Assembly (NCBI GenBank): GCA_026537415.1
Contig: JAFNMF010000001.1
Coordinates: 668,712-732,711, forward strand
DNA: 64,000 nt
Reading direction: 5' to 3'
DNA from: Acetobacteraceae bacterium B3987
Lineage (GTDB): Bacteria; Pseudomonadota; Alphaproteobacteria; Acetobacterales; Acetobacteraceae
Part shown: positions 9,254-19,195 of the stretch, piece by piece
How positions within the stretch are numbered: the first letter of the stretch is position 1
Layout: every line of letters starts with the position of its first letter
Notes under the pieces: generated by a model
Told to the model about the DNA's origin: nothing
The model's input: the letters and a program-made list of their open reading frames with translations, nothing else
Databases searched by the model: none
Position numbers and translations under genes: made by a program

Positions 9254-9865
9254 ATGCAATGCAAACCATCCAGACATAAAGCTTTTGCACCGGACCCAGA
9301 CGCCCCTCAGCAATGCTGTGACCACCCGGGTTGCGACAAGCCAGCAGGCTACCGTGCCCCCCGTGGGCGGGATAATCTGCGTAGCTATTACTGGTTCTGC
9401 TTGGAACATGTCCGCCAGTACAACGCCAACTGGGATTATTACCGTGGCATGACGCCAGGCCAGATTGAACGCCACCTACGGGCTGATACGTCATGGCAAC
9501 GCCCTTCATGGAAGATGGGCACACCGGGACACGATTCCGCACGGGCTTCTTTTACACTGGATGACCTGCATGACCCGCTGGATATTCTGAGGGGACATAA
9601 AGCACGCCCTTCTCGGGGGACCGAAACGAGACAACATGCCCCCGCCACCCTACGTGAACCGCTGGCACAGCTTGATCTCGAATGGCCAACCACATTGGAG
9701 ATTGTCAAAACCCGCTACCGTGTCCTCGCCCGCCGTTACCATCCAGACGCCAATCAGGATGACCCCCGGGCTGAAGAACGGTTCAAGGTCATCGGTACGG
9801 CCTATGCGACATTGCGGGAACACTTCACCCACAACGTAGAGCAGGAGACCGCCCATGCTGGATAG
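9254..9865 (+). CDS. J-domain (DnaJ-like) co-chaperone with N-terminal zinc-binding-like segment
   Basis: A 203-residue protein with a C-terminal J domain carrying the HPD tripeptide at 163-165 (RRYHPDAN), the motif that stimulates DnaK ATPase. The N-terminal part has Cys21, Cys22, Cys27, Cys49 and His52 in a CC-x4-C ... FCLEH pattern that could bind a metal. It lacks the G/F and CR domains of true DnaJ. It stands just upstream of cobS and cobT, as in many alphaproteobacteria, so it may serve folding or assembly of that AAA+/VWA complex; that link is inferred from position. No clear Shine-Dalgarno precedes the chosen ATG. Confidence 0.85.
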   Translation: MQCKPSRHKAFAPDPDAPQQCCDHPGCDKPAGYRAPRGRDNLRSYYWFCLEHVRQYNANWDYYRGMTPGQIERHLRADTSWQRPSWKMGTPGHDSARASFTLDDLHDPLDILRGHKARPSRGTETRQHAPATLREPLAQLDLEWPTTLEIVKTRYRVLARRYHPDANQDDPRAEERFKVIGTAYATLREHFTHNVEQETAHAG

Positions 9866-9989
9866 CTGCCCTGCCCTTGCCGTCTCTTTTCATGACCGGG
9901 TGATTATGTAATCGTACCTGCCCGGTCCTTAATAGGACAGACAGTTTTCTGAACGTCCATACCATCTCACTAATGACAGGAATCATGTC

Positions 9990-10958
9990 ATGGCTCTTCC
10001 TTCCGCACAGTCCCTCTCCGAGACACTCCCCCAGACACCCGACAGTCTGAAATCCGCCCGGGAGCTGTTCGGGCTTGATTTGGACCTTGAAGTGCCTGTC
10101 TGGTCGCAGAAGACCGATCATGTCCCTGACATCGACCCAGCCTACCAGTTTGACCGGGATACGACTCGTGCCATCCTCGCCGGGTTCATGTATAATCGCC
10201 GTGTGCTGGTGCAGGGCTTTCATGGTACCGGGAAATCCTCCCATATCGACCAGATCGCCGCACGACTGAACTGGCCGTGCGTCCGCATCAATCTGGATAG
10301 CCACATCTCCCGTATCGACCTCATCGGTAAGGATGCCATCACGCTGGAAGACGGCAAGCAAGTCACGGAGTTCCGTGAAGGGCTGCTGCCGTGGTGTCTT
10401 CAGAACCCATGCAGCCTGATTTTTGATGAATATGACGCCGGACGCCCTGATGTCATGTTCGTCATCCAGCGTGTGCTGGAAACCGATGGCGCACTGACTC
10501 TTCTGGACCAAAACCGTGTCATCCAGCCGCATCCGTCTTTCCGCCTCTTCGCTACGGCCAATACGGTCGGGCTGGGCGATACGACCGGGCTATATCATGG
10601 CACACAGCAGATCAATCAGGGCCAGATGGACCGCTGGAACATCGTCACTTCCCTGAACTATCTGCCCAAGGAGCAAGAAATCCGCATCATCAAGGCCAAG
10701 ATGGGCGATGCTCTGGATGATACGCTCATCGGCCAGATGGTGGAGCTGGCAGACCTGAGCCGTGCGGGCTTCATGAATGGGGACATCTCTACCGTCATCT
10801 CTCCCCGGACAGTTCTCTCATGGGCCGAAAATATCAGCATCTTCAAGGATGTGCCTTTTGCCTTCCGTCTGAGCTTCCTCAATAAATGCGATGAAGCCGA
10901 ACGCAGCATCGTGGCTGAATATTATCAGCGTTGCTTCAACGCTTCGCCGCTGGGTTGA
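9990..10958 (+). CDS. cobS: CobS-type AAA+ ATPase (cobaltochelatase subunit)
   Basis: A 322-residue AAA+ protein of the CobS/MoxR type: Walker [10 protein letters not shown] (76-84), Walker B LIFDEYD (143-149), and sensor motif FRLFATANT. In aerobic B12 synthesis, CobS and CobT form the ATP-hydrolysing ring that drives cobalt insertion by CobN into hydrogenobyrinate diamide. No cobN lies in this window, so a cobalamin role is not proven. The gene is followed after 5 bp by cobT. Two ATGs, at 9985 and 9990, are close; only the latter is in frame. Confidence 0.9.
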   Translation: MALPSAQSLSETLPQTPDSLKSARELFGLDLDLEVPVWSQKTDHVPDIDPAYQFDRDTTRAILAGFMYNRRVLVQGFHGTGKSSHIDQIAARLNWPCVRINLDSHISRIDLIGKDAITLEDGKQVTEFREGLLPWCLQNPCSLIFDEYDAGRPDVMFVIQRVLETDGALTLLDQNRVIQPHPSFRLFATANTVGLGDTTGLYHGTQQINQGQMDRWNIVTSLNYLPKEQEIRIIKAKMGDALDDTLIGQMVELADLSRAGFMNGDISTVISPRTVLSWAENISIFKDVPFAFRLSFLNKCDEAERSIVAEYYQRCFNASPLG

Positions 10959-10963
10959 ACCTC

Positions 10964-12787
10964 ATGTCCGATCCGCACGAACTCTTCCGCAAGGCGATAT
11001 TTGCTACGCAGCGCGCCCTGAGTGGTCATCAGGATGTCCCTATGACGCCCGCTCTGGCCTCTCTGGAGCGTGCGGCTCTCACTCCTGAAGATAAGACCTA
11101 TATCCGAGGGGCCACTGATGCCGTGGCCCTGCGCCAACGCCATCACGACCCTGAGAAACGCATCACCATTCCTGATGCCCAGACCCAGACCATCACAGAC
11201 GGCATGGAGCAGGCCCGCTGTGAGGTCTATGGTGCCCGCCATATGGCCGGTGTGCAGGCCAATCTGGAAGATTATCTAGGGCGGCGGCTCCATGCCCTCA
11301 ATAGTGCGAAAATGATTGAGCGGGACGACATGCCCGTTCCCCTCGCACTGGAACTTCTGACACGAGAAACTCTCTCTGGTCGGAAGCTACCAGAAAGCAT
11401 GACCGGCCCCGCACTAGAGCAGTGGCGTCAGTCCCTCAGCCCAAAGGCTCGTGAGGCTCTGGCCAGACTGGCTGACGTGCAGAATGACCAGACGCTTTTC
11501 AATCAGGCATCCCAGCATTTTGTGAAGGTCTTCACCACAAAAGAGACCGGAGATGTGGAGGACGAGCCAGAGCCTTCAAAGTCCCATGGGCAGAGTCAGG
11601 AAGAAAACACGGAAGGTGAATCGTCCGCTCCAGACCCGCAGGGACAGGAAGAAGAAGACAGCACAGCGGACGAAGCTCAAGCAGCCCTGAGTGATGATTC
11701 GGACGATTCCGCCAGTCCGGATGGTTCATCCTCTGATGAAATGGAAGCAATCCTGACAGAAGGCGAGACCGGCTACGAGCAGCCCGCCGGCCCCTCTGCC
11801 CAGCCTGAAGAGGAAAGGGAATGTCCTGTCAAAGGTCTGGGGGGCTATCGGGCCTACACGCAGGAATTTGACGAAGAGGTCCATGCTCATGACCTCTGCG
11901 ACCCTACCGAACTGGACCTGCTACGGGAAAAGCTGGATGAGCAGCTCCAGCAGACGCAGGGCTTTGTTTCCCGTCTGGCCCATCGCCTGCAACGCAAACT
12001 TCTGGCCCAGCAGCAGCGACGTTGGCATTTTGATCAGGAAGACGGAATTCTTGATGCCGCCCGCCTGCCCCGTATCATCAGCAATCCCTCCCTGCCCCTC
12101 TCCTACAAGCAGGAAGGCGATGCCAATTTCCGTGATACGACCGTAACATTGCTGATCGACAATTCAGGCTCTATGCGGGGCCGTCCTATCACGACAGCTG
12201 CCATCTGCGGGGATATTCTAGCCCGCACGTTGGAACGCTGCGGCATCAAGGTCGAGGTTCTGGGGTTCACAACACGGGCGTGGAAAGGTGGCCAGAGCCG
12301 GGTAAAATGGAGCGAAGATGGCCGCCCGAAAGAACCGGGCCGGCTGAATGACCTCCGCCATATCATTTACAAATCGGCAGATACGCCATGGCGGCGTGCC
12401 CGGCGCAATATCGGCCTCATGCTGCGTGAAGGGCTACTGAAAGAGAACATTGATGGTGAAGCCCTTCTCTGGGCATGGAAACGCCTGAAACACCGCCCGG
12501 AACATCGCCGTATTCTCATGGTGATTTCCGATGGGGCACCGGTAGATGACAGCACCTCCTCCGCCAATGGGCCGGAATATCTGGACCTCCACTTGCACCG
12601 TGTCATCCATCAATTGGAAAATGACCAGTCTGGAGAGCTTCTGGCCATCGGTATCGGACACGATGTCACACGCTATTACGCCAACAGCGTGACCATCAGC
12701 TCCGCCGAAGACCTCGGAGACACCATGGTGGCTCAGCTTACCGCCTTATTTGCGCCACCTACTACCCGAAAAGGACGGAGGGGATAA
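10964..12787 (+). CDS. cobT: CobT-type cobaltochelatase subunit with VWA domain
   Basis: A 607-residue partner of CobS. The N-terminal half is helical, followed by a strongly acidic low-complexity linker (about residues 190-295, rich in Glu, Ser and Asp), then a VWA domain with the MIDAS motif DNSGSMRG near residue 396 and a later VISDGAP strand. The family works as an adaptor that lets the AAA+ ring act on the large chelatase subunit. The ATG at 10964, 5 bp after cobS, was preferred to an overlapping one at 10931. Together with the J protein and cobS it makes a conserved three-gene unit. Confidence 0.9.
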   Translation: MSDPHELFRKAIFATQRALSGHQDVPMTPALASLERAALTPEDKTYIRGATDAVALRQRHHDPEKRITIPDAQTQTITDGMEQARCEVYGARHMAGVQANLEDYLGRRLHALNSAKMIERDDMPVPLALELLTRETLSGRKLPESMTGPALEQWRQSLSPKAREALARLADVQNDQTLFNQASQHFVKVFTTKETGDVEDEPEPSKSHGQSQEENTEGESSAPDPQGQEEEDSTADEAQAALSDDSDDSASPDGSSSDEMEAILTEGETGYEQPAGPSAQPEEERECPVKGLGGYRAYTQEFDEEVHAHDLCDPTELDLLREKLDEQLQQTQGFVSRLAHRLQRKLLAQQQRRWHFDQEDGILDAARLPRIISNPSLPLSYKQEGDANFRDTTVTLLIDNSGSMRGRPITTAAICGDILARTLERCGIKVEVLGFTTRAWKGGQSRVKWSEDGRPKEPGRLNDLRHIIYKSADTPWRRARRNIGLMLREGLLKENIDGEALLWAWKRLKHRPEHRRILMVISDGAPVDDSTSSANGPEYLDLHLHRVIHQLENDQSGELLAIGIGHDVTRYYANSVTISSAEDLGDTMVAQLTALFAPPTTRKGRRG

Positions 12788-12841
12788 TTTTCCCCTCCCC
12801 CATTGCCAGAACGTTCAGACTCCGTCACTCTCCGAGGCATC

Positions 12842-13738
12842 ATGCTACATCGTCCTGTCCGTTTTCTCCGTATGTTGGCCAGTACGGCTGGCCTCTTCCT
12901 TCTGGCACTGAACAGCCCCGCTCTTCTGCGCCCCGCCTCAGCCGACACATTGCCGCATCTTTCGGCAGAGTGCTTTACCTACTCTCCCGGGCAGGTCATC
13001 AAGACTGGTCATGGCGTTACCATCAAAGGGATGAAGGCCGAACTGACAGGCACGCAGCACCGCATCTCGGTGGCCTCAACCACAGCGGTTGATCACAAGC
13101 AGAAAATGGATGCGGCTGCCCTGACACGCCTCAATGCCGCCGTCGCCTATGCCGCTCTAACGGCCTACCACCGGGGCATGACAGATGTCTGCTCTTCCCA
13201 GCCTCTGCCAGAAGTAGAGGAAGTAAAAAATACCCTGCCAGAACTGCACTGGACCGGCATCACCATGATTCGGCCAGACCGTATCTCCACGGCCAGCTCG
13301 GCGCATGTCAATGTTCTCAGCACGACACCGACCATTCATGTGGTGTTCGATGCGGCAGGTCTTCACTCAGCTGATGCAATTTTGCTGCCTCCCGCCCTCT
13401 CTGGCGATGTCAGCTTCGTTCCCGCATCCAAACCACCCTACCATCTGACCATTAACAATCTTCAGACCGCCATCAATGGCAGTGATGTGAAAGGGTCAGG
13501 GACCGTTGTTGCTGGCGAGGGTACCAAGAACCTCCAAGCCAATCTCCATCTCTCCATTGGTCGGATTGGCAAGATGATTTCTCAGGTCAATCAGGTCGCA
13601 CCAGCCAAGATTAAAGCGGCCCTACTCATTGCCCGTTTCATGAGTACGAGTGAACCCAACAATCATGTAGGCTGGCACATCATCGTGAATAACGGCACTA
13701 TCAAAGTTAATAATATTGATATCCCAGTTCCATTCTGA
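12842..13738 (+). CDS. Secreted protein of unknown function
   Basis: I do not recognise a family. The 298-residue product starts with a basic stretch and a hydrophobic core (FLRMLASTAGLFLLALN), with likely Sec cleavage at PASA-DT. The mature part contains two cysteines and many short Thr/Val-rich strands, including a C-terminal repeat of NNG/NINVP-like segments (IIVNNGTIKVNNIDIPVPF), which suggests an extended beta fold like those of DUF2125-type or AsmA-like periplasmic proteins; that is a guess. An upstream ATG at 12803 is open; 12842 was chosen because GAGG lies 5 nt before it and the signal peptide then begins at the N-terminus. It lies downstream of cobT and ends at a strong terminator. 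Confidence 0.7.
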   Translation: MLHRPVRFLRMLASTAGLFLLALNSPALLRPASADTLPHLSAECFTYSPGQVIKTGHGVTIKGMKAELTGTQHRISVASTTAVDHKQKMDAAALTRLNAAVAYAALTAYHRGMTDVCSSQPLPEVEEVKNTLPELHWTGITMIRPDRISTASSAHVNVLSTTPTIHVVFDAAGLHSADAILLPPALSGDVSFVPASKPPYHLTINNLQTAINGSDVKGSGTVVAGEGTKNLQANLHLSIGRIGKMISQVNQVAPAKIKAALLIARFMSTSEPNNHVGWHIIVNNGTIKVNNIDIPVPF

Positions 13739-13743
13739 TGTGA

Positions 13744-13778
13744 AAACGTCCCGCTTCTCCAGCGGGACGTTTCTTTTT
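13744..13778. terminator. Bidirectional intrinsic terminator, secreted protein gene / dnaE
   Basis: A 12-bp perfect stem (AAACGTCCCGCT / AGCGGGACGTTT) with a 5-nt loop, followed on the plus strand by CTTTTT and on the minus strand by TTTTC. It lies between convergent genes, and the plus-strand T-tract reaches the dnaE stop codon. Confidence 0.9.
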
Positions 13779-16700
13779 CAGACCTGTTCCAACTTTTTGA
13801 TTCCCTCCAGCGTGTGCATCTGCTCAGCCAGACGGGGCGTGACACGGTAGAAGCCCGGCAACCTGATCTCGATAGCCTGTGTCTCCTCAAGTGTCGGCAG
13901 CAGCACAACACGCCCCCGCCCGCCTTTTACGTCATTCAGCATGTCATGAAGGGGGGGCAAAGCGACCTCATCATCAATCCAGATGCGTAACTCCCCTTGC
14001 TCATTGGCGGCAGCTGTTTCCAAATCCTGCACGCTATTGGCCGTAATGCGCAAAGCATCGCCATCCAGCTTCAGCTCCGCCTGCACAAGAACAGCCTGCC
14101 CCGCCACAAGCAGGTCCCGGCAATTCTGCAATGTTTCCGAAAATAGCGTGACTTCACAGCCGCCGGTAGCATCCGTCAGCGTGACCCATGCCATCTTCTT
14201 CCCTGTTTTGGTGGGGCGTTCCTTCTTGTCCACCACGCAGCCGGCAATGGAAACACGCATTGTGCCTTCATGCGCTTTACCTTCCAGTTGGAGGGCTGGG
14301 GTAATCCCCAAACGGCGCAACACCTGCTTATAGGCATCCAGCGGATGGGCACTCATATGGAAGCCAATCACCCCGGCCTCATGAGACAGCCGTTCAAAAT
14401 CTGGCCACGGACGGACCTTCTTCAGTCGCAGAACCTCCCGCAGGGCACTATCCACCCCACCACCGAACAACCCTGCCTGCCCGACCTCTTTTTCCTGCGC
14501 CCGGGACTGCGCCCGACGCAGAATGATTTCCGCACTGGCAAAAACCGTGTGACGGTCCGCTTCCAGACCATCAAAGGCCCCTGCCTTGGCCAGACTCTCC
14601 ATCTGTATCTTGTTGATGTGCCGGGAATCGCACCTTTCTGCAAAATCAGTCAGGTCACAGAACGGTTTTTCTCCCCGGTCCCGCACCAGACCTTCCATCG
14701 CCACGAACCCAACACGCTTGACGGCTGCCAAAGCGTAGCGGATGCCCAACGTCCCATCCTCCATTTTTTCAATGGAGAAATCGGCCTGAGATTTATTGAT
14801 ATCCACCGGTAAGACAGGAATCCCCATCCGTCTGGCTTCCTGACAGAGAGCCGCCAGTTTTTCCGTCTTTTCCCGTGCCAGAGACATACAGCCTGCAAGG
14901 AAGGCCACCGGATGGTTCGCCTTCATCCAGGCTGTCTGATAGGAGACAAACGCATAGGCCGCCGCATGGGATTTGTTGAACCCGTAATTGGCAAATTTGG
15001 CCATGAGGTCGAAGACCTCTTCGGCCTTCTCCGCCGTAATGCCCCGCTTCGTGGCTCCCTCACAGAAGATGGCCCGCTGCTTTTCCATCTCCGAGGCAAT
15101 CTTCTTGCCCATGGCACGCCGCAGCAGGTCAGCACCACCAAGGCTGTAACCGGCCATCTTCTGGGCAATCTGCATCACCTGTTCCTGATAGACCATGATG
15201 CCGTAGGTCTCTTCCAGAATCGGGCGGATTTCCTCGTGGGGTGGTTCCCACGGTGCCCCATGCTTGCGACGGCAATATTCCGGAATGTTTTCCATCGGAC
15301 CGGGGCGATAAAGCGACACACCGGCGATCAGGTCTTCCAGACGGCTGGCGGCCATCTGCTTGAGCATGTCCCGCATGCCCGCCCCTTCGAACTGGAACAC
15401 GCCCGCCGTGTCGCCACGGGCCATCATCTCGAAAGTTTTCTTATCATCCAGCGGAATATGGGAGAGGTCCACCTCCACCCCCAGCTCCCGCAGGAAATCG
15501 ACCCCCCGCTTGAGAATGGTCAGAGTCGTCAGTCCCAGAAAGTCGAACTTGACCAGCCCCGCCTGCTCCACAAACTTCATGTTGTACTGGGTGACCAGCA
15601 TCTCACTTCGAGGATCGCGGTAGAGCGGCACAAGCTCCACGAGGTCACGGTCACCAATCACCACACCCGCCGCATGAGTCGAGGCGTGACGATACAACCC
15701 TTCCAGCTGGAGGGCGATTTCCAGAAGACGGCGGATCATCTCATCCGTATCCCGCATCTCCTGAAGGCGGGGTTCTTCCTCAATGGCCTGCGCCAGTGGT
15801 GTCGGCTTGGCGGGATTATTCGGGATCAGCTCTGCAACACGATTGACCATGCCATAAGGCAGACCCAGCACACGCCCCACATCCCGCACTGCCGCCTTGG
15901 CCTGGAGCTTCCCAAAGGTAATGATCTGCGCCACACGCTCGTGACCGTACTCATTCCGCACATAGCGGATGACCTCATCCCGCCGGTCCTGACAGAAATC
16001 GATATCAAAGTCCGGCATGGACACACGTTCCGGATTCAGGAACCGCTCGAAAAGCAGCCCGAACGGAATGGGGTCAATATCCGTGATGGTCAGCGCATAG
16101 GCCACCAGCGACCCGGCCCCGGACCCACGCCCCGGCCCGACCGGAATGTCATGCGCCTTGGCCCACTGAATGAAGTCCGCCACGATAAGGAAGTAACCGG
16201 GGAAGCCCATACCGGCGATGATGTCCAGCTCGGTCTCAAGCCGTTCCGCATACTCCGCACGATGGGATTCACCGTCCTTCATAACGGCCAGACGTTTCTC
16301 CAGCCCTTCCCGTGCCATCGCCCGCAGGGTTTCTTCTTCCGTGCTGCCTTCACGGACCTTCGGACAGACCGGCAGAAGTGGCTTGCGGGTATTCACCGCC
16401 ACGGCACAGTGACGGGCAATCACCAGCGTATTGTCGCAGGCTTCCGGCAGATCGTGGAACAGCTCCCGCATGGCCTCCGGCGTCTTGAACCACGCCTGAC
16501 GGGAAACACGCCAACGATCTTCTTCCGCCATGGTACGGCCCTGCGCAATGCAGAGCAACGCATCATGTGCCTCATGCAGTTCCGGCTTGGGAAAGAAACA
16601 TTCATTAGTCGCCACAAGCGGCAGGTCCAGCTCATCTGCCAGAGCGATCAGCTGCGGCTCGGTGATCTCTTCTCCAGCTTCATCCAGCCGATTGATCTCA

Positions 16701-17206
16701 ACCGCTACATAGCCCCCGAACGCTTCCTTGAAGCGTTGGAGCATTTCTTTTGCTGCGGCTGTCTGTTCACCCAGCAATAACTTGTTGATCGGCCCCCTAT
16801 TGCCACCTGTCAGCAGGAACAGCCCCCCGGCCCGGCTGCACAGCACATCCAGCGGCATGGACGGGTCCGCCGAATCCCCATTCAGAAAGCCCTGCGTGGA
16901 AAGATACTGAAGATTCTCCAGCCCCTCTTCCGTCCGGGCCAGAACGACCAGCGGCTCCGCCGGAACACCAGGCCTGCCCGAAGCTGATGGCAGTGCCAGC
17001 TGACACCCGATGATGGGCTGCACGCCAGCCTTACGGCAGCTCTGGGAAAATTCCAGCCCACCGAACATGTTGCCGCTATCCGTCAGAGCCACGGCAGGCA
17101 TGGCATTCTTTTTCGCCAGCTCTACAAGCTCGGAAACACGAATGGCCCCCTGACTGAGGGAATAGGCAGAATGATTACGGAGATGGACAAAGCTGGCATA
17201 GGACAT
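13778..17206 (-). CDS. dnaE: DNA polymerase III alpha subunit
   Basis: The 1142-residue replicative polymerase subunit. The N-terminal PHP domain begins VHLRNHSAYSLSQGA; the usual TDHGN metal motif reads TDSGN, so PHP proofreading is probably lost and editing would depend on DnaQ. The polymerase core has the family's PDFDIDFCQDRRDEVI with two catalytic aspartates, the GPGRGSGAGSLVAYAL motif, and fingers NKSHAAAYAFVSYQTAW. A helix-hairpin-helix region and an OB domain follow. It is the last gene of the birA-to-dnaE run, 48 bp after lolD. Confidence 0.97.
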   Translation of the reverse strand: MSYASFVHLRNHSAYSLSQGAIRVSELVELAKKNAMPAVALTDSGNMFGGLEFSQSCRKAGVQPIIGCQLALPSASGRPGVPAEPLVVLARTEEGLENLQYLSTQGFLNGDSADPSMPLDVLCSRAGGLFLLTGGNRGPINKLLLGEQTAAAKEMLQRFKEAFGGYVAVEINRLDEAGEEITEPQLIALADELDLPLVATNECFFPKPELHEAHDALLCIAQGRTMAEEDRWRVSRQAWFKTPEAMRELFHDLPEACDNTLVIARHCAVAVNTRKPLLPVCPKVREGSTEEETLRAMAREGLEKRLAVMKDGESHRAEYAERLETELDIIAGMGFPGYFLIVADFIQWAKAHDIPVGPGRGSGAGSLVAYALTITDIDPIPFGLLFERFLNPERVSMPDFDIDFCQDRRDEVIRYVRNEYGHERVAQIITFGKLQAKAAVRDVGRVLGLPYGMVNRVAELIPNNPAKPTPLAQAIEEEPRLQEMRDTDEMIRRLLEIALQLEGLYRHASTHAAGVVIGDRDLVELVPLYRDPRSEMLVTQYNMKFVEQAGLVKFDFLGLTTLTILKRGVDFLRELGVEVDLSHIPLDDKKTFEMMARGDTAGVFQFEGAGMRDMLKQMAASRLEDLIAGVSLYRPGPMENIPEYCRRKHGAPWEPPHEEIRPILEETYGIMVYQEQVMQIAQKMAGYSLGGADLLRRAMGKKIASEMEKQRAIFCEGATKRGITAEKAEEVFDLMAKFANYGFNKSHAAAYAFVSYQTAWMKANHPVAFLAGCMSLAREKTEKLAALCQEARRMGIPVLPVDINKSQADFSIEKMEDGTLGIRYALAAVKRVGFVAMEGLVRDRGEKPFCDLTDFAERCDSRHINKIQMESLAKAGAFDGLEADRHTVFASAEIILRRAQSRAQEKEVGQAGLFGGGVDSALREVLRLKKVRPWPDFERLSHEAGVIGFHMSAHPLDAYKQVLRRLGITPALQLEGKAHEGTMRVSIAGCVVDKKERPTKTGKKMAWVTLTDATGGCEVTLFSETLQNCRDLLVAGQAVLVQAELKLDGDALRITANSVQDLETAAANEQGELRIWIDDEVALPPLHDMLNDVKGGRGRVVLLPTLEETQAIEIRLPGFYRVTPRLAEQMHTLEGIKKLEQV

Positions 17207-17254
17207 GGCTCATAGTTACCATGCCCTCACGCCACTGCGGAATAGAAAACGCCC

Positions 17255-17953
17255 CTATCCCTGAAAAGGAACGATGCGCCCTTCATCTAACGTAACAGTA
17301 CGGTCCATCGCTGCGGCGAGAGCCTCATTATGGGTAGCGATCAAAGCCGCCACGCCTTCTTCCCTCACGACACGCATCAGCTCAGCGAAAACGAGATCGG
17401 CCGTCTTCGTATCCAGATTACCTGTTGGTTCATCAGCCAGAAGCAGGCTGGGCCGGTTCGCCAGTGCACGGGCAATGGCCGTCCGCTGCTGCTCCCCGCC
17501 AGACATGCGCCCCGGCAGAGCCTCCAGCCGATGGGACAGCCCAAAACGGACCAGCAGGTCTTCCGCCCGCTTCCGGGCCTCGACCGGTTTCACGCCTGCT
17601 GCCAGCTGGGGAAGCATGACATTCTCCACAGCCGTGAATTCCCGCAGCAGGTGATGGAACTGATACACGAAACCGATCTCATCCCGCCGCAGAGCTGTCC
17701 GGCCCGCCTCGCCCATTTTGGAAGTCGCCTGCCCCCTGATGAAGACCTCACCACTGTCAGGCCGCTCCAGAAGACCGGCAAGATGCAGCAGGGTGGACTT
17801 GCCCGTACCGCTCGGTGCAACCAGAGCCACCAGCTCGCCGCTCGCCAAGGTAAAATCAGCCCCACGCAGAATGTGCAGCTTTTCATCACCGGAATGAAAG
17901 GACCGCCCCAGTGCCTCAAGTAACAGGACCGTGTTCTGTTCTTTTTCACTCAT
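17255..17953 (-). CDS. lolD: Lipoprotein-releasing ABC transporter ATPase
   Basis: ATPase of the Lol system that extracts lipoproteins from the inner membrane and hands them to LolA. The 232-residue protein has Walker [11 protein letters not shown]-loop region VYQFHHLL (the LolD-typical FxHLL), signature [15 protein letters not shown] and Walker B LLLADEP. The ATG at 17953 overlaps the end of the permease gene by 8 bp; an upstream start at 17989 would lie deeper in that gene and is less likely. Confidence 0.95.
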   Translation of the reverse strand: MSEKEQNTVLLLEALGRSFHSGDEKLHILRGADFTLASGELVALVAPSGTGKSTLLHLAGLLERPDSGEVFIRGQATSKMGEAGRTALRRDEIGFVYQFHHLLREFTAVENVMLPQLAAGVKPVEARKRAEDLLVRFGLSHRLEALPGRMSGGEQQRTAIARALANRPSLLLADEPTGNLDTKTADLVFAELMRVVREEGVAALIATHNEALAAAMDRTVTLDEGRIVPFQG

Positions 17954-19193
17954 GCCGCAAAGCCTCCACCGGGTCCGTCTTTGCTGCACGCCATGAAGGA
18001 TACAGTGTCGCCAGCAAAGACAGGGCCAGCGACAGCACTGCGACTTCCACGACCTGCGACCAGACCAGACGGGCCGGAAGGCGAGCCAGGAAATAGACTT
18101 CCGGATTGAACAGGTCTGTCCCCGTCAGGGATTCCAGAACATGACGGATGCGTTCGATATTCAGGGCAAAGCAGATACCCAGCCCTGTTCCCACGACCGT
18201 TCCCACAACACCAACGGACGCCCCGCACATGAGGAAAATACGCATCACGCTACCCCGACTGGCCCCAAAAGTCCGCAACACGGCAATATCCCGTGTCTTG
18301 TCCTTCACCATCATGATGAGCGAGGAAATCACGTTGAAGGCCGCCACGAGAATGATGAGCGTGAGGATGAGGAACATCACGTTCTGCTCCACCGTCACGG
18401 CATCCAGAAAACCATTGGCACTCTGCGTCCAGTCCAGCACCTGAAGGCGGGGATCATTCAGGGCTTCCGTAATCTGGCGGCTGACGGGTCTGACATTCAG
18501 CGGGTCGGACGTGCTTACCTGCATCAGGGACACGCCATCCCCCATCATCAGGAATTTCTGGGACGCTGCCAGCGGCATGAGAATAATGTTGCTGTTATAG
18601 TCATTCCAATTGGCATCGAAGATCAGGGCCACATGCAGCTTCCGCACCCGTGGCATCGTGCCAAATGGCGTGGCCTGTCCGTTAGGGGACAGGATGGTCA
18701 GCGGGGACCCGACATGCAGGCCAGCCCGTTCGGCCAGCGTAACTCCCACCGCCACGGCAGAATCACCCCGGAAGTCATCCAGACTTCCTTCCATGATTCC
18801 ATTACTGAGGGCCTTCCAGTTCCGCAGATCATCCTGCGCCAGCCCTTCCAGCATGGCACCCGTGGAATAACGACCCGCTTCGGCAAGGACCGTGCCCTGC
18901 GTCATGGGCAGAACCTGCGTTACACCGGGAACCCTGCGGATCAGGGCGGCATCATCCTTGTAATCCCGAATGACCTGCCCATAGGCATAGACATTCAGGT
19001 CCCCATGCAGGCCAAGAATCCGGCCCATCAGATCGGCCTTGAAGCCGTTCATCACGGCCATGACGATGATGAGCGTCGCCACCCCCAGAGCGATCCCGAC
19101 AAGAGAGAAAAGCGCAATGACGGAGGCAAAGCGTTCTCCCTTGCGGGCCCGCAGATAACGCAGGGCGACTGTCCGCTCAAACCGTCCGAACAT
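17946..19193 (-). CDS. lolC: Lipoprotein-releasing ABC transporter permease (LolC/LolE family)
   Basis: A 415-residue MacB/LolC-type permease: one N-terminal membrane helix (residues about 24-50, [19 protein letters not shown]), a large periplasmic domain with the LolC-like hook region around [14 protein letters not shown], then three C-terminal helices ([19 protein letters not shown] near 275). The [26 protein letters not shown] block is typical. Only one permease gene accompanies lolD, so it probably acts as a homodimer, as proposed for LolF in bacteria lacking separate LolC and LolE. Three bp separate it from proS. Confidence 0.93.
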   Translation of the reverse strand: MFGRFERTVALRYLRARKGERFASVIALFSLVGIALGVATLIIVMAVMNGFKADLMGRILGLHGDLNVYAYGQVIRDYKDDAALIRRVPGVTQVLPMTQGTVLAEAGRYSTGAMLEGLAQDDLRNWKALSNGIMEGSLDDFRGDSAVAVGVTLAERAGLHVGSPLTILSPNGQATPFGTMPRVRKLHVALIFDANWNDYNSNIILMPLAASQKFLMMGDGVSLMQVSTSDPLNVRPVSRQITEALNDPRLQVLDWTQSANGFLDAVTVEQNVMFLILTLIILVAAFNVISSLIMMVKDKTRDIAVLRTFGASRGSVMRIFLMCGASVGVVGTVVGTGLGICFALNIERIRHVLESLTGTDLFNPEVYFLARLPARLVWSQVVEVAVLSLALSLLATLYPSWRAAKTDPVEALRHE

Positions 19194-19195
19194 GA

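Noticed and set aside
14912-16780. 622-codon open frame on the plus strand, opposite dnaE
   Set aside because: It is antisense to the conserved polymerase core, has a His/Arg/Leu-rich composition typical of shadow frames, no ribosome site, and no recognisable motif.
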